From UBA4093 sp036676455 (GTDB lineage: Bacteria > Cyanobacteriota > Sericytochromatia > S15B-MN24 > UBA4093): a stretch of DNA of 64,000 bases. This document shows positions 16,551 through 24,805 of this stretch, in pieces. The notes under the pieces are model-generated. The model did not search any database, was not told where the DNA came from, and saw only the letters and a list, made by a program, of their open reading frames with translations. The stretch covers positions 1 through 64,000 of the forward strand of contig JAKFCW010000077.1 of NCBI GenBank assembly GCA_036676455.1. The letters are read 5' to 3'. Position 1 is the first letter of the stretch. Each line of letters starts with the position of its first letter. The translations under genes were made by a program, and so were the position numbers.

Positions 16551-18422
16551 CTAGCCGGTAACGGCCGTCCCGCCGAGGGCATCCACGATGCGCTCCAGCA
16601 GCTTGCCCGTGCCCTGGCGCTCTTGCAGCCAGTAGCGCGTGAGCTGGTAAGGGCGCTCCAGGCCCTTCAGGCGCACCTCGAAGCGCTCGGCCTTCAGCTT
16701 CAGGCCCGCCAGCGCCCTTTGCACCCCGGGATCGGCGTGCATCTCCTCAGTCAAGACCAGGTCTCCGCCGTAGGACTCGTTCTGGACGCGGGCGGCCACG
16801 TTGACGGTGGTGCCGAAGTAGTCGAGCCGGTCGTTCAGGCTGACCGCGATGGTGGGGCCCAGGTGGGTGCCGAGTTTGACGGTGACGGGGGGACGGTTCG
16901 AGGAGGCGTTGAAGGCGGCGATCGCCCTCTGGATGGAGAGGCCGGCCGCCACGCAATCGCCCGCATCGGGGAAGACCGCCATGATGGCGTCCCCGATGGT
17001 TTTAACGACGGCTCCGCCATGGGTGGCCACCTCGCGCTCCAGGATCCGGAAGTGGTCTTGCACCAGCGAGAAGGCAGGGGCGTCTCCCATCAGGGCGTAC
17101 ATCGCCGTGGACGACTTGAGGTCGCTGAAGAGGAAGGCCAGGCGCGAGACGCCCATCTCGACGCCCGGAGCGAGGTTCTGGGCCGCGAAGAGGTCCCTGA
17201 ACTCCTGCATGGCGGTCACTTCCGAGGCCCTGACGGTGTTGTCGGCCCAGGCCAGGCGCTCCATGACGAAGAGGGTGGGATCGGCATCGGCGTTATACAG
17301 GCGCAGGGTGGCATTGGGGGCGATCGCCAGCTCGGGAGGCAGTGGGGTCGAGGCCCCGAGCGTCAAGTCGAACTCCCCGCGGCCCTCCGCCGTCACGGTG
17401 AGGGTGGTCTGGCCGGGAATTTGCGGGCTGCGCAGGCGGTAGGCTCCGGGCTCTGCCGGGACCGTCACGGACTCCGAGGCCCCAGGCGCCAGGTGGAGCT
17501 GCGAGACGACGTGCGGAGTGTGGCCGGGGCCGCCCACGCAGAAGAGCAGGGCCTCGACCTTTCGAATCGCCGGCGCGGGCCGGAAGGTCAGCTCCACCGA
17601 GGCGTCGAAGTTGGCCGTGAAGTCGATATTGCACGACGAGCAGTGCACCGCCTCTTTGAGCTGGTCTAGCGAGGAGTGGCGCTCCTTGGCTCCGCGGCAG
17701 GCCGGGCAGACCAGATCCCAGCTCAGGTCGAGCAGGCCGAAGCGGGTCGCGTACAAGAAGAGCCTCAGGACGGTCCGGCGATCTGCCTGCCAGGCGTCGG
17801 CCATGGCGTAGGGCCGAACCTTGAGGAGCTCGTAGTCGGGGGCCTCGGCCACGAAGCCGGCCAGGCGATCGACCAGCGGCGGGTCGAAGCCCTGGGCGAC
17901 CAGCTTCGAGCAAAGGGAGTCGAGCCGGGTGCGGGAGAGCGCGTCGAGGGTCGGCTGCGGTTCGATGAAGACCCGCTCGAAACGGCCGGCGGTCCATCCC
18001 TCGATCCGCTGGGCGAAAAGCGTCGAGCCGGCCTGAACCTCGCGGAGGATCAGCCTCAGCAGGGGGGTGAAGAGGGGCAAGCGCGGTTTGAGCTCGAGCC
18101 GGTAGATCAGCCGGGTGAAGGCGCCGTCGGGGACCAGACGGAGTTGCAGGAAGAACTCGGTCATGGGGCCCTTGGGGTAGAGCCTCCGGATGCTCAATTC
18201 CTCGGGCTCGCGCCACTCATAGGGGAGTTCCTGCCAGGCGATAGGGATGCCGCGGAAGCGGAAGGAGGCGAGCCGCTTGATGCCGCCGCGCGGGTCCGGT
18301 GCTTCTTGGTAGGTGACGGCGGGGATGCCGATCAGGCGATTGAAGCGCTCGGTGTCGCTCGCGTAGGGCCAGAGTTGCTCCGGCGTTCCCGGCACCCGAA
18401 ATTCCCAGCTTTCGCGGATCAT
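16551..18422 (-). CDS. Class III adenylate/guanylate cyclase with N-terminal SRPBCC domain
   Basis: A 623-residue cytoplasmic signalling protein. Residues 1-160 look like an SRPBCC (START-like) lipid or ligand-binding domain (WEFRVPGTPEQLWPYASDTERFNRL). A middle region carries a zinc-ribbon pair (CPACRG and CSSC) as in DUF5939 proteins. The cyclase domain follows (about 420-580) with metal-binding aspartates in LFSDLKSST and KTIGDAIMAVF, and the transition-state N and R in YFGTTVNVAARVQ; it should be active. Whether it makes cAMP or cGMP cannot be read with certainty. The start is ATG at 18422; a longer reading runs through the G10 tract and has no ribosome-binding site. The only purine-rich element before the ATG is that run of ten Gs. 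Confidence 0.9.
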   Translation of the reverse strand: MIRESWEFRVPGTPEQLWPYASDTERFNRLIGIPAVTYQEAPDPRGGIKRLASFRFRGIPIAWQELPYEWREPEELSIRRLYPKGPMTEFFLQLRLVPDGAFTRLIYRLELKPRLPLFTPLLRLILREVQAGSTLFAQRIEGWTAGRFERVFIEPQPTLDALSRTRLDSLCSKLVAQGFDPPLVDRLAGFVAEAPDYELLKVRPYAMADAWQADRRTVLRLFLYATRFGLLDLSWDLVCPACRGAKERHSSLDQLKEAVHCSSCNIDFTANFDASVELTFRPAPAIRKVEALLFCVGGPGHTPHVVSQLHLAPGASESVTVPAEPGAYRLRSPQIPGQTTLTVTAEGRGEFDLTLGASTPLPPELAIAPNATLRLYNADADPTLFVMERLAWADNTVRASEVTAMQEFRDLFAAQNLAPGVEMGVSRLAFLFSDLKSSTAMYALMGDAPAFSLVQDHFRILEREVATHGGAVVKTIGDAIMAVFPDAGDCVAAGLSIQRAIAAFNASSNRPPVTVKLGTHLGPTIAVSLNDRLDYFGTTVNVAARVQNESYGGDLVLTEEMHADPGVQRALAGLKLKAERFEVRLKGLERPYQLTRYWLQERQGTGKLLERIVDALGGTAVTG

Positions 18423-18428
18423 CGCTTT

Positions 18429-18438
18429 CCCCCCCCCC
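18429..18438. repeat. Homopolymer C10/G10 tract in the ribosome-binding site of the cyclase gene
   Basis: Ten consecutive C on the + strand (G in the mRNA) end 6 bases before the cyclase start codon and overlap its Shine-Dalgarno position. It is the longest single-base run I noticed in the window. Confidence 0.9.
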
Positions 18439-18598
18439 TGTTGTCGCTGCTTGCTTCTTCTTGTACCCGGGGGTCTGCCGGCAGAATCCAGGCCCCCCAC
18501 GCCCGCGGCGGCAGGGTCGCAGATCGAATCCACAGGCCAAACGGAGCCGGGCATGGTAGCATGAGAGCCGGTTTCGGGGTTCATGAAAGACAGGAACG

Positions 18599-19705
18599 AT
18601 GGCTGTTAAACTGCTTGAAAACTACGGGTTGACCTTCGACGACGTGCTGATCGTCCCGAAGCGTTCCTCGGTGCGTTCCCGCAAGGACGTCTCGCTGAAG
18701 AGCCGTCTGGTGGGTGATCTGACGCTGGAGCTCCCCATTCTTTCCGCCAACATGGACACCGTGACCGAGGAAGCCATGGCCAAGTCGATGCATGAACTCG
18801 GCGGGCTGGGCGTCATCCACCGTTTCATCCCCGATGCGCAGCAGCACGCCGACATGGTCGGCCGCATCCCGGGGCCCAAGGTGATGACGATCGGCGTCAA
18901 GCCCGAGGATCTGGACAAGGTCGCAATGGTCCCGGGCCTCGACGTCGTGCTGATCGACGTGGCCCACGGGCATCATGACCGGGTGATGGAGATGATCCAG
19001 GCCGTGCGGGAGCGCTTCCCCGGCGTCTGGGTGATCGCGGGCAACGTGGCGACCTCCGAGGGAGTCTGGGACCTCCTGGAGGCCGGCGCGCACGCGCTCA
19101 AGGTCGGCGTCGGCCCCGGCGCGGTCTGCACCACGCGGATCGTCACCGGCTGCGGCGTGCCTCAGCTCAGCGCCATCATCAAGGCGCGCGCCTCCCTGAA
19201 CCGCTGGTGGGACGTCGAGAAGCGCAAGGCCAAGCCGCGCCTCACGCATGCCCCGACGCTGATCGCCGACGGCGGCATCCGCAACTCCGGAGACATCGTC
19301 AAGGCCCTGGTGGCGGGCGCCGACACCGTCATGATCGGCTCCTTGTTCGCCGGCACCGACGAGGCCCCCGGCGAGATCATCGAGCGCGACGGCCAGTCCT
19401 TCAAGCTCTACCGGGGCATGGCCTCGGCCGGCGCCCAGAAGGTGGTCGGCTCGGATCGCACCCCCGAGGGCATCTCGACCTACCTTCCCTACAAGGGCTC
19501 GGTCGTTCCCCTCGTCCGGGAGCTGGAGGGCGGCATCCGCTCGGGCCTCAGCTACTGCAACTCGTTCTCGATGGACGATCTTCACTCGCAGACGATCGAG
19601 CTGGTCAAGGTGACGCCTGCGAGCATGCGCGAGAGCCTTCCTCACGCCGCCTTCATCGGGGTGGGTGCGAGCGCCGCACAGTCCAACGTCCCCCAGAGCG
19701 TCTAG
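18599..19705 (+). CDS. guaB: IMP dehydrogenase family protein lacking CBS domains
   Basis: A 368-residue TIM-barrel enzyme of the IMP dehydrogenase/GMP reductase family; IMPDH converts IMP to XMP with NAD and commits purines to GMP synthesis. Catalytic C177 is in GVGPGAVCTTR, the substrate loop is SANMDTVTE (49-57), and the phosphate-binding GG is in ADGGIRNSGD. The two CBS domains usually inserted after about residue 90 are absent, so it is about 120 residues shorter than typical GuaB. The flap region (MASAGAQKVVGSDRTPEGIS) is short and lacks the usual catalytic R-Y pair, but PEG, the PYKG block and GGIRSGLSYC favour IMPDH over GMP reductase. Shine-Dalgarno CAGGA precedes the ATG. Confidence 0.88.
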   Translation: MAVKLLENYGLTFDDVLIVPKRSSVRSRKDVSLKSRLVGDLTLELPILSANMDTVTEEAMAKSMHELGGLGVIHRFIPDAQQHADMVGRIPGPKVMTIGVKPEDLDKVAMVPGLDVVLIDVAHGHHDRVMEMIQAVRERFPGVWVIAGNVATSEGVWDLLEAGAHALKVGVGPGAVCTTRIVTGCGVPQLSAIIKARASLNRWWDVEKRKAKPRLTHAPTLIADGGIRNSGDIVKALVAGADTVMIGSLFAGTDEAPGEIIERDGQSFKLYRGMASAGAQKVVGSDRTPEGISTYLPYKGSVVPLVRELEGGIRSGLSYCNSFSMDDLHSQTIELVKVTPASMRESLPHAAFIGVGASAAQSNVPQSV

Positions 19706-19768
19706 CCCGGTCCGCCCCGCGCCAGAAGGTCGCGGGGCGCCCTCATCCCCACAGGCGGAGGTGAAGCG

Positions 19769-21670
19769 ATGAAGTTCCCGCACTCCCTGCGAGACCCCAT
19801 CCACGGCATGGTCCCCATGACCGCCTGCGAGTGGGAGCTGCTGCGGACCCGGGCCCTGAGCCGGCTGCGGGGCATCCGCCAGATGGGCATGGCCTACGTG
19901 GTCTTCCCCGGCGCGCATCACACTCGCTTCGAGCACGTGATCGGCGCCATGCACACCGCGGGGCTGCTGGCCGAGCGGCTCAGCTTCGACGAGAACGAGC
20001 TGCGCCTGATCCGGCTCGCGGCGCTCTTCCACGACATCGGGCACCGGCCCTTCTCGCACTCGCTGGAGGACGCCGCTCGCCGCCACGTCGACCGCCCCGA
20101 GCTGAGCTTCCTCCACCAGTTCCTCGATCACGAGGAGCGCACGCGCGAGCTGGTCTGCACCGATCCCGAGATCGGCGAGGTCCTCGCGCGGCATCCCGAG
20201 TACCGCGATCTCGACCGCATGGAGCTGGCGCTGGCGGCCACCGGAGAGCATGCGCGCCCCGAGTTCAACTTCTTCACCCACTCCGAGATCGACGCCGACC
20301 GGATCGACTACGTCCTGCGCGACAACTACTACTGCGGCTTCGCGCCCGGGGTGGACATCCCGGCGCTGCGCGAGCTCTACGTGCCGGATGCCACCTACGG
20401 GATCGTGCTCAACTCCGAGCGCATGTACGTGGCCCAGCAGATCCTCTTCGCGCGTTACCACCTGATCTCGCAGGTCCAGAACAACCCCTTCAGCCGGCTG
20501 GGAGACCTGATCCTCGCCGAGTGCATGCGCGACGCCCTCTTGAGCGCCGACGAGGCGGGACGCCAGGAATTCACCCGGATCGTGAACGAGGGCCAGGACT
20601 CCGATCTCGAGCATTACCTCCGCCTGCATGCCCCGGCCTCCTGGGCCAAGCTGCAGGGCCTGGTCTCGGGCAAGTCGACCCTGGAGGAGCGCCTGAGCTA
20701 CGACTTCCGGGTGCTGTCGCCGGTCGCGCGCTACGGCATCCAGTCCCTGCGCCTGGAGGGCCTGAGCGTGGCCCAGCAGCTACAGGAGCGGCTAGGCAAG
20801 GAGATCGAAGGCGACGCGCTGATCGATATCACCCGGGTGAAGGCTCCGACCGACCCGCTGCCCACCACCCCCACCGGGCTGGTGCCCTGGCACGGCAAAC
20901 TCACCGAGTTCCCGACCATCCAGGGGATCATCGCGGCGTCTCACGACGGAGGCGCCCTGCACGTCTACGGGCCGCCCGAGCTGAGCGTCAGCGACGAGGC
21001 CTTCGAGCGCTGGGTGAGGCGCTACAAGCTGCTCGACCCCAGCATGGATCGCGAGAAGGCCGAGGGGATGCTGACGGAGCTGTGGGGGGGCGACAAGACC
21101 CGCATGGGGTTGTTGCTCGCGATGGAGGAGGCCACCTTCGACCTCCTGGCCGAGCAGATCCGGCACACGCCCTCGCGCATGGACGTGCTCTTCCTGGTCT
21201 GCTACCTGACCTTGCGACTGCTGGAGCAGGTGCTGGGCGAGGAGCGGCTCTATCTGGATGGGACGGAAGCGGTCTGGGCGATCGTGCGACACCCGTCCGT
21301 GGTCTCGGCGTTCGGCGATCGCTACCCCAAGGCCTTCGAGACCTCCGAGCCGTCCGGCACCTTCGCGGGCGACCTCGGCTACCTCCAGCGCTGCGGCTTG
21401 CTCTACGTGATGACACGCCTGGAGCGGGTGCGCAACGCCTTCGTCGAGCGCCCCAAATACGGCGGCACCGGCTGGGGCCGCCGGCTCTCCCGGCTGCTGG
21501 CCGAGCCCGCCGACTCCGAGAAGCTGGCGCGCATCGACCAGGCCATCCGCGACCTGATCCTGCCTCACCAGGAGGTCTACCGGGAGTACTTCGGCATGCT
21601 GGGAGCCTCGGGCGGCGCCGCGCGCCGCCGCGAGTTGCGCCGCCAGATGCCGGTCGCCATCACTCGCTGA
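19769..21670 (+). CDS. HD-domain phosphohydrolase (dGTPase/SAMHD1-like)
   Basis: A 633-residue HD-superfamily hydrolase of the dNTPase/SAMHD1-like group. The N-terminus IRDP-type signature is present as SLRDPIHGMVPMT, followed by SRLRGIRQMGMAY. Metal ligands are H56 (TRFEHVIGAMH), H88-D89 (ALFHDIGHRPFSHSLE) and D177 (HSEIDADRIDYVLRD). These three blocks are complete, so hydrolase activity is likely; dNTPs or nucleotide-like phosphates are the expected substrates. The C-terminal 330 residues are not recognised and make it longer than most homologues. GGAGGTGAAGCG precedes the ATG. Its last 11 bases overlap the end of the convergent ADP-ribosyltransferase-like gene. Confidence 0.88.
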   Translation: MKFPHSLRDPIHGMVPMTACEWELLRTRALSRLRGIRQMGMAYVVFPGAHHTRFEHVIGAMHTAGLLAERLSFDENELRLIRLAALFHDIGHRPFSHSLEDAARRHVDRPELSFLHQFLDHEERTRELVCTDPEIGEVLARHPEYRDLDRMELALAATGEHARPEFNFFTHSEIDADRIDYVLRDNYYCGFAPGVDIPALRELYVPDATYGIVLNSERMYVAQQILFARYHLISQVQNNPFSRLGDLILAECMRDALLSADEAGRQEFTRIVNEGQDSDLEHYLRLHAPASWAKLQGLVSGKSTLEERLSYDFRVLSPVARYGIQSLRLEGLSVAQQLQERLGKEIEGDALIDITRVKAPTDPLPTTPTGLVPWHGKLTEFPTIQGIIAASHDGGALHVYGPPELSVSDEAFERWVRRYKLLDPSMDREKAEGMLTELWGGDKTRMGLLLAMEEATFDLLAEQIRHTPSRMDVLFLVCYLTLRLLEQVLGEERLYLDGTEAVWAIVRHPSVVSAFGDRYPKAFETSEPSGTFAGDLGYLQRCGLLYVMTRLERVRNAFVERPKYGGTGWGRRLSRLLAEPADSEKLARIDQAIRDLILPHQEVYREYFGMLGASGGAARRRELRRQMPVAITR

Positions 21671-23267
21671 AGGCGTTCTTGAACCAATTCAAAAGACGAT
21701 TCAGCGGGGACAGAGGCGCGGAGGCGCCCCCCTGGCCAAGCTTGCCGGGGTCGATCCTCGGCGCGGCTGCCAGGGCCTCGCGGATCGGTGCGGCCGCCTG
21801 GGGATCCATGACCTTGATACCTTGGCTCAGGGCCTCGTAGGCGCTGTGGCGCAATTCGGGCGTCGGGGCTTCTTTTAGGGCCTTGAGCGCAATCGAGACG
21901 GCCTGGGGATTCCCCTCCTTGGCCAGGAGAATGCCCGCAGCCTGGCGGGCGTTGGAGTCGAAGGACTTGAGAGCGTGCTCATAGGCCTTCTTGGAGCGCG
22001 TGGGGTCGACCCGGTCGAGCAGCCCGGAGGACCACTTGGGGGCCTTCGGATAAGCCTCGAGGAGCTCGGGGATCAGGCCGTCGAGGCCGGACTTGGCAGC
22101 CGGATCGTAGGTGGTGATCGCCTTGACGGTGAAGCGCTTCGGATCCTGGGTGACCCAGTAATCGCCGGAGTCGGGGGACTTGAGCTTGTTGCGGGGAACC
22201 ATGCGCGTGTTGGCGTCCTTGGCTCTCCAGAAGGGATCGGAGGTGACCTTGCCGACGTCGACCTTGCCGCTGACCATCTGGGCCGGCGAGCCGGGGTGCG
22301 CGTAGGTGTAGCCCGACGAGGCGGTGGGGTTGCTGAAGTAGATGCCCCGGCCGTAGACGGCGCCGTCGCCGACCTTGAAGCCATTTTCGGCGATGAGCTC
22401 GGCGGCGCGGGTGCCGTGGTAGAACTGCTTGAGTTCGCTCAGGGCCGCGTCTCCGGTGGACGAGCCGGCCACCGGCTTGTGGGAGACCAGGGCGGCGGCG
22501 ACCTTGCGGCGCGTCTCCTCGCTGACCTCCTGGGGCATGTCGGCGGCGACCCGGCCGGCGAGGGCGGCGACGGCCTTCTGCTCCTCGATGGGCTTCTGGG
22601 AGAAGTTGGGCAGGACGCGCTTGAAGGATTCGATCTCCAGATCATTGTAGAGGTCGTCCGTCGAGCGGAAGAACTCGGTGAAGGGCTTGCCGGCCAAGGC
22701 AGCCGGAGCCTCTCCCTTGGTCACGGCGGCTCCGTAGGAATCCATGAAGGCACCGAAGTCCTTGGCGTCGATGAGCACGTTCTGGACGTCGTCCTGGAGG
22801 TTGACGGAGCGTGAGACCTTGGCCTGGGGGCCGAAGCGCAAGCCGACGTCGAAGCTGTTGCGCTCGTGACTCTGTCGCCCCGGGATGCCCTTGAGGCCCT
22901 TGGCGAGCACGTCGTCGAGGGAGGCCTCGGAGGCAAGTGCCTTCTTGCCCTTGTCGGAGAGGATGAAGGCGGAGAATCCGCCCTTTTCCTGGACGTTCTG
23001 AGAGACGTTGCGGAGGGCGAGCGAGGCGTCATCGGACATGAACTTGCCGGCCTTGGCGATCTCGAGCAACTTCGAGGGATCGCTGGGCATGACGACGGCC
23101 ACGTTGGTCTTCCTGAGCTGGCTGGCACGACGCAGAACCACGGAGTCCGCGGTGGAGACGACCTTGGCGGGCATGTCCTTGAGGAGCTTGGCGACCTCGG
23201 GGGTGATGGTCTGGCGCGGGATGTGGCTCGTGCGCTTCAGGACGAAGCGGGATACGGCGTTGGACAT
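21660..23267 (-). CDS. Candidate PARP-like ADP-ribosyltransferase with HEAT-like C-terminus
   Basis: A 535-residue cytoplasmic protein with no signal peptide. Residues 280-385 resemble a PARP-type ADP-ribosyltransferase fold: FYHGT with H284, then NGFKVGDGAVYGRGIYFS with Y310, then SSGYTYAH, and later GDYWVTQDP. This follows the PARP order (HG in strand 1, GIYF, S-x-x-Y, and E-Y-x-V), with aspartate D369 at the place of the catalytic glutamate. The N-terminal 250 residues are mostly helical and unrecognised. The last 110 residues form repeated helix pairs (AYEHALKSFDSNARQAAG, VSIALKALKEAPTPELR) like HEAT repeats. Start ATG at 23267 is chosen from the family-free reading; ribosome-binding site GGAGGTCGCC is good. 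Target and role are unknown; ADP-ribosylation is inferred from motif order only. Confidence 0.65.
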   Translation of the reverse strand: MSNAVSRFVLKRTSHIPRQTITPEVAKLLKDMPAKVVSTADSVVLRRASQLRKTNVAVVMPSDPSKLLEIAKAGKFMSDDASLALRNVSQNVQEKGGFSAFILSDKGKKALASEASLDDVLAKGLKGIPGRQSHERNSFDVGLRFGPQAKVSRSVNLQDDVQNVLIDAKDFGAFMDSYGAAVTKGEAPAALAGKPFTEFFRSTDDLYNDLEIESFKRVLPNFSQKPIEEQKAVAALAGRVAADMPQEVSEETRRKVAAALVSHKPVAGSSTGDAALSELKQFYHGTRAAELIAENGFKVGDGAVYGRGIYFSNPTASSGYTYAHPGSPAQMVSGKVDVGKVTSDPFWRAKDANTRMVPRNKLKSPDSGDYWVTQDPKRFTVKAITTYDPAAKSGLDGLIPELLEAYPKAPKWSSGLLDRVDPTRSKKAYEHALKSFDSNARQAAGILLAKEGNPQAVSIALKALKEAPTPELRHSAYEALSQGIKVMDPQAAAPIREALAAAPRIDPGKLGQGGASAPLSPLNRLLNWFKNAFSE

Positions 23268-23447
23268 GGCGACCTCCGGCGATGATGTTGCGGCGTGTTA
23301 AGGGTTCCATACCCAGGGAGCGCCGAGGCCGAAACCCCCTGTCGTTTCCGACCAATCTTTTCTCCGCCGGCCGCTAGCCTCGCTTGACCGTGCTCGCCTA
23401 CGCTCCATCAAGCGCCCGCTTTTCCCTCGGAGGAGGCAGCATTCCTG

Positions 23448-24803
23448 ATGGATGCGACGATCCTGTCCCGGCTGCAGTTCGGGTTCACCATCACCTTCCA
23501 CTACCTGTTCCCGCAACTGACCATGGGGCTGGCGCTGCTGATCTTCGTGCTCAAGACGCGTTACATGCGCTCTGGCGACGAGGCGCACAACCAGGCGGCG
23601 CGGTTCTGGGCCAAGATCTTCGCGGTCAGCTTCGTGATGGGCGTGGTGACGGGCATCCCCATGGAGTTCCAGTTCGGGACCAACTGGGCGCGCTTCAGCG
23701 CGTTCGCGGGGGGCATCATCGCGCACACGCTGGCGATGGAGGGGGCCTTCGCGTTCTTCCTCGAGTCGGTCTTCCTGGGGCTCTTCCTCTTCGGGGAGCG
23801 GCGGTTCGGGCAGCGGGTCCACTGGTTCTCGTCCCTGATGGTCTTCCTGGGGACCTGGCTCTCGGCGTACTTCATCATCGCGACCATGGCCTGGATGCAG
23901 AACCCGGTGGGCTACCGCGTCACCGAGGGGGGCGGGGTGGACATCGCCAACTACTGGGCGGTCCTCTTCAACCCGTGGCTGCTGGCCTCGCTGCCGCATA
24001 ACCAGAGTGGCGCGGTGATCACGGGTTCCTTCGTCATGGCGGGCGTCGGGGCCTTCTACCTGCTCTCGGGCCAGCACGTCCGCTTCGGCAAGATGTTCGT
24101 GAAGCTGGGGGTGATCGCGGGCCTGATCGCGAGCCTCTTCCAGCTCTTCCCGAGCGGGGACTGGGAGGGTCGGCAGGTCGCCGAGAAGCAGCCCATCAAG
24201 CTCGCGGCCATGGAAGGCCTGTTCAAGACGGAGCGCGGGGCGGGGATCGCCATCCTGGGGCAGCCCGACATGGAGAACAAGCGGCTCGACAACCCGATCA
24301 TCGTGCCGTGGGCCTTGAGCTTCCTGACCTACCAGAACTGGAGCGCCGAGATCAAGGGGCTGGACGCCTTCCCCGAGAAGGACTGGCCGGATAACATCCC
24401 GCTGCTCTACTACTCCTATCACATCATGGTGGGGCTGGGGACGTTCTTCATCGCCATCATGGGCCTGTCCGCACTGCTGATGTGGCGGCGCAAGCTCTAC
24501 GGGGCCCGGCCGATGCTCTGGGTCCTGATGCTCTCCATGCCCTTCCCGTTCATCGCCAACACCGCCGGGTGGTTCGTCACCGAGCTGGGGCGGCAGCCCT
24601 GGCTGGTCTACGGGCTGCTGCGGACTCCCGACGGCACCTCGGTGCAGGTCTCCAGCGGCAACATCTGGTTCACCCTGCTGGGCTTCATGGGCATGTACTT
24701 CCTCCTAGGCGTGCTCTTCCTCTTCCTGGTGGCGCGTGAAGTGGCGCACGGCCCGGAGGTCGCGCCCATTCCCCCTGGGGCGGCCCAGGGGCTGAGCGCG
24801 TAG
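23448..24803 (+). CDS. cydA: Cytochrome bd ubiquinol oxidase subunit I
   Basis: The 451-residue catalytic subunit of cytochrome bd, a quinol oxidase that reduces oxygen with high affinity without pumping protons. Heme ligands are recognisable: the N-terminal H in GFTITFHYLFPQ, H in IAHTLAMEGAFAFFLES, and the methionine-bearing block further on. The GRQPW block (TELGRQPWLVYGLLRT) is diagnostic. The periplasmic Q-loop is short, as in the CIO-type enzymes, and shorter than in the E. coli form. GGAGGAGG precedes the ATG. The gene is followed after two bases by cydB, so the two form one operon. A divergent 180-base gap to the ADP-ribosyltransferase-like gene must hold both promoters. Confidence 0.98.
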   Translation: MDATILSRLQFGFTITFHYLFPQLTMGLALLIFVLKTRYMRSGDEAHNQAARFWAKIFAVSFVMGVVTGIPMEFQFGTNWARFSAFAGGIIAHTLAMEGAFAFFLESVFLGLFLFGERRFGQRVHWFSSLMVFLGTWLSAYFIIATMAWMQNPVGYRVTEGGGVDIANYWAVLFNPWLLASLPHNQSGAVITGSFVMAGVGAFYLLSGQHVRFGKMFVKLGVIAGLIASLFQLFPSGDWEGRQVAEKQPIKLAAMEGLFKTERGAGIAILGQPDMENKRLDNPIIVPWALSFLTYQNWSAEIKGLDAFPEKDWPDNIPLLYYSYHIMVGLGTFFIAIMGLSALLMWRRKLYGARPMLWVLMLSMPFPFIANTAGWFVTELGRQPWLVYGLLRTPDGTSVQVSSGNIWFTLLGFMGMYFLLGVLFLFLVAREVAHGPEVAPIPPGAAQGLSA

Positions 24804-24805
24804 CC

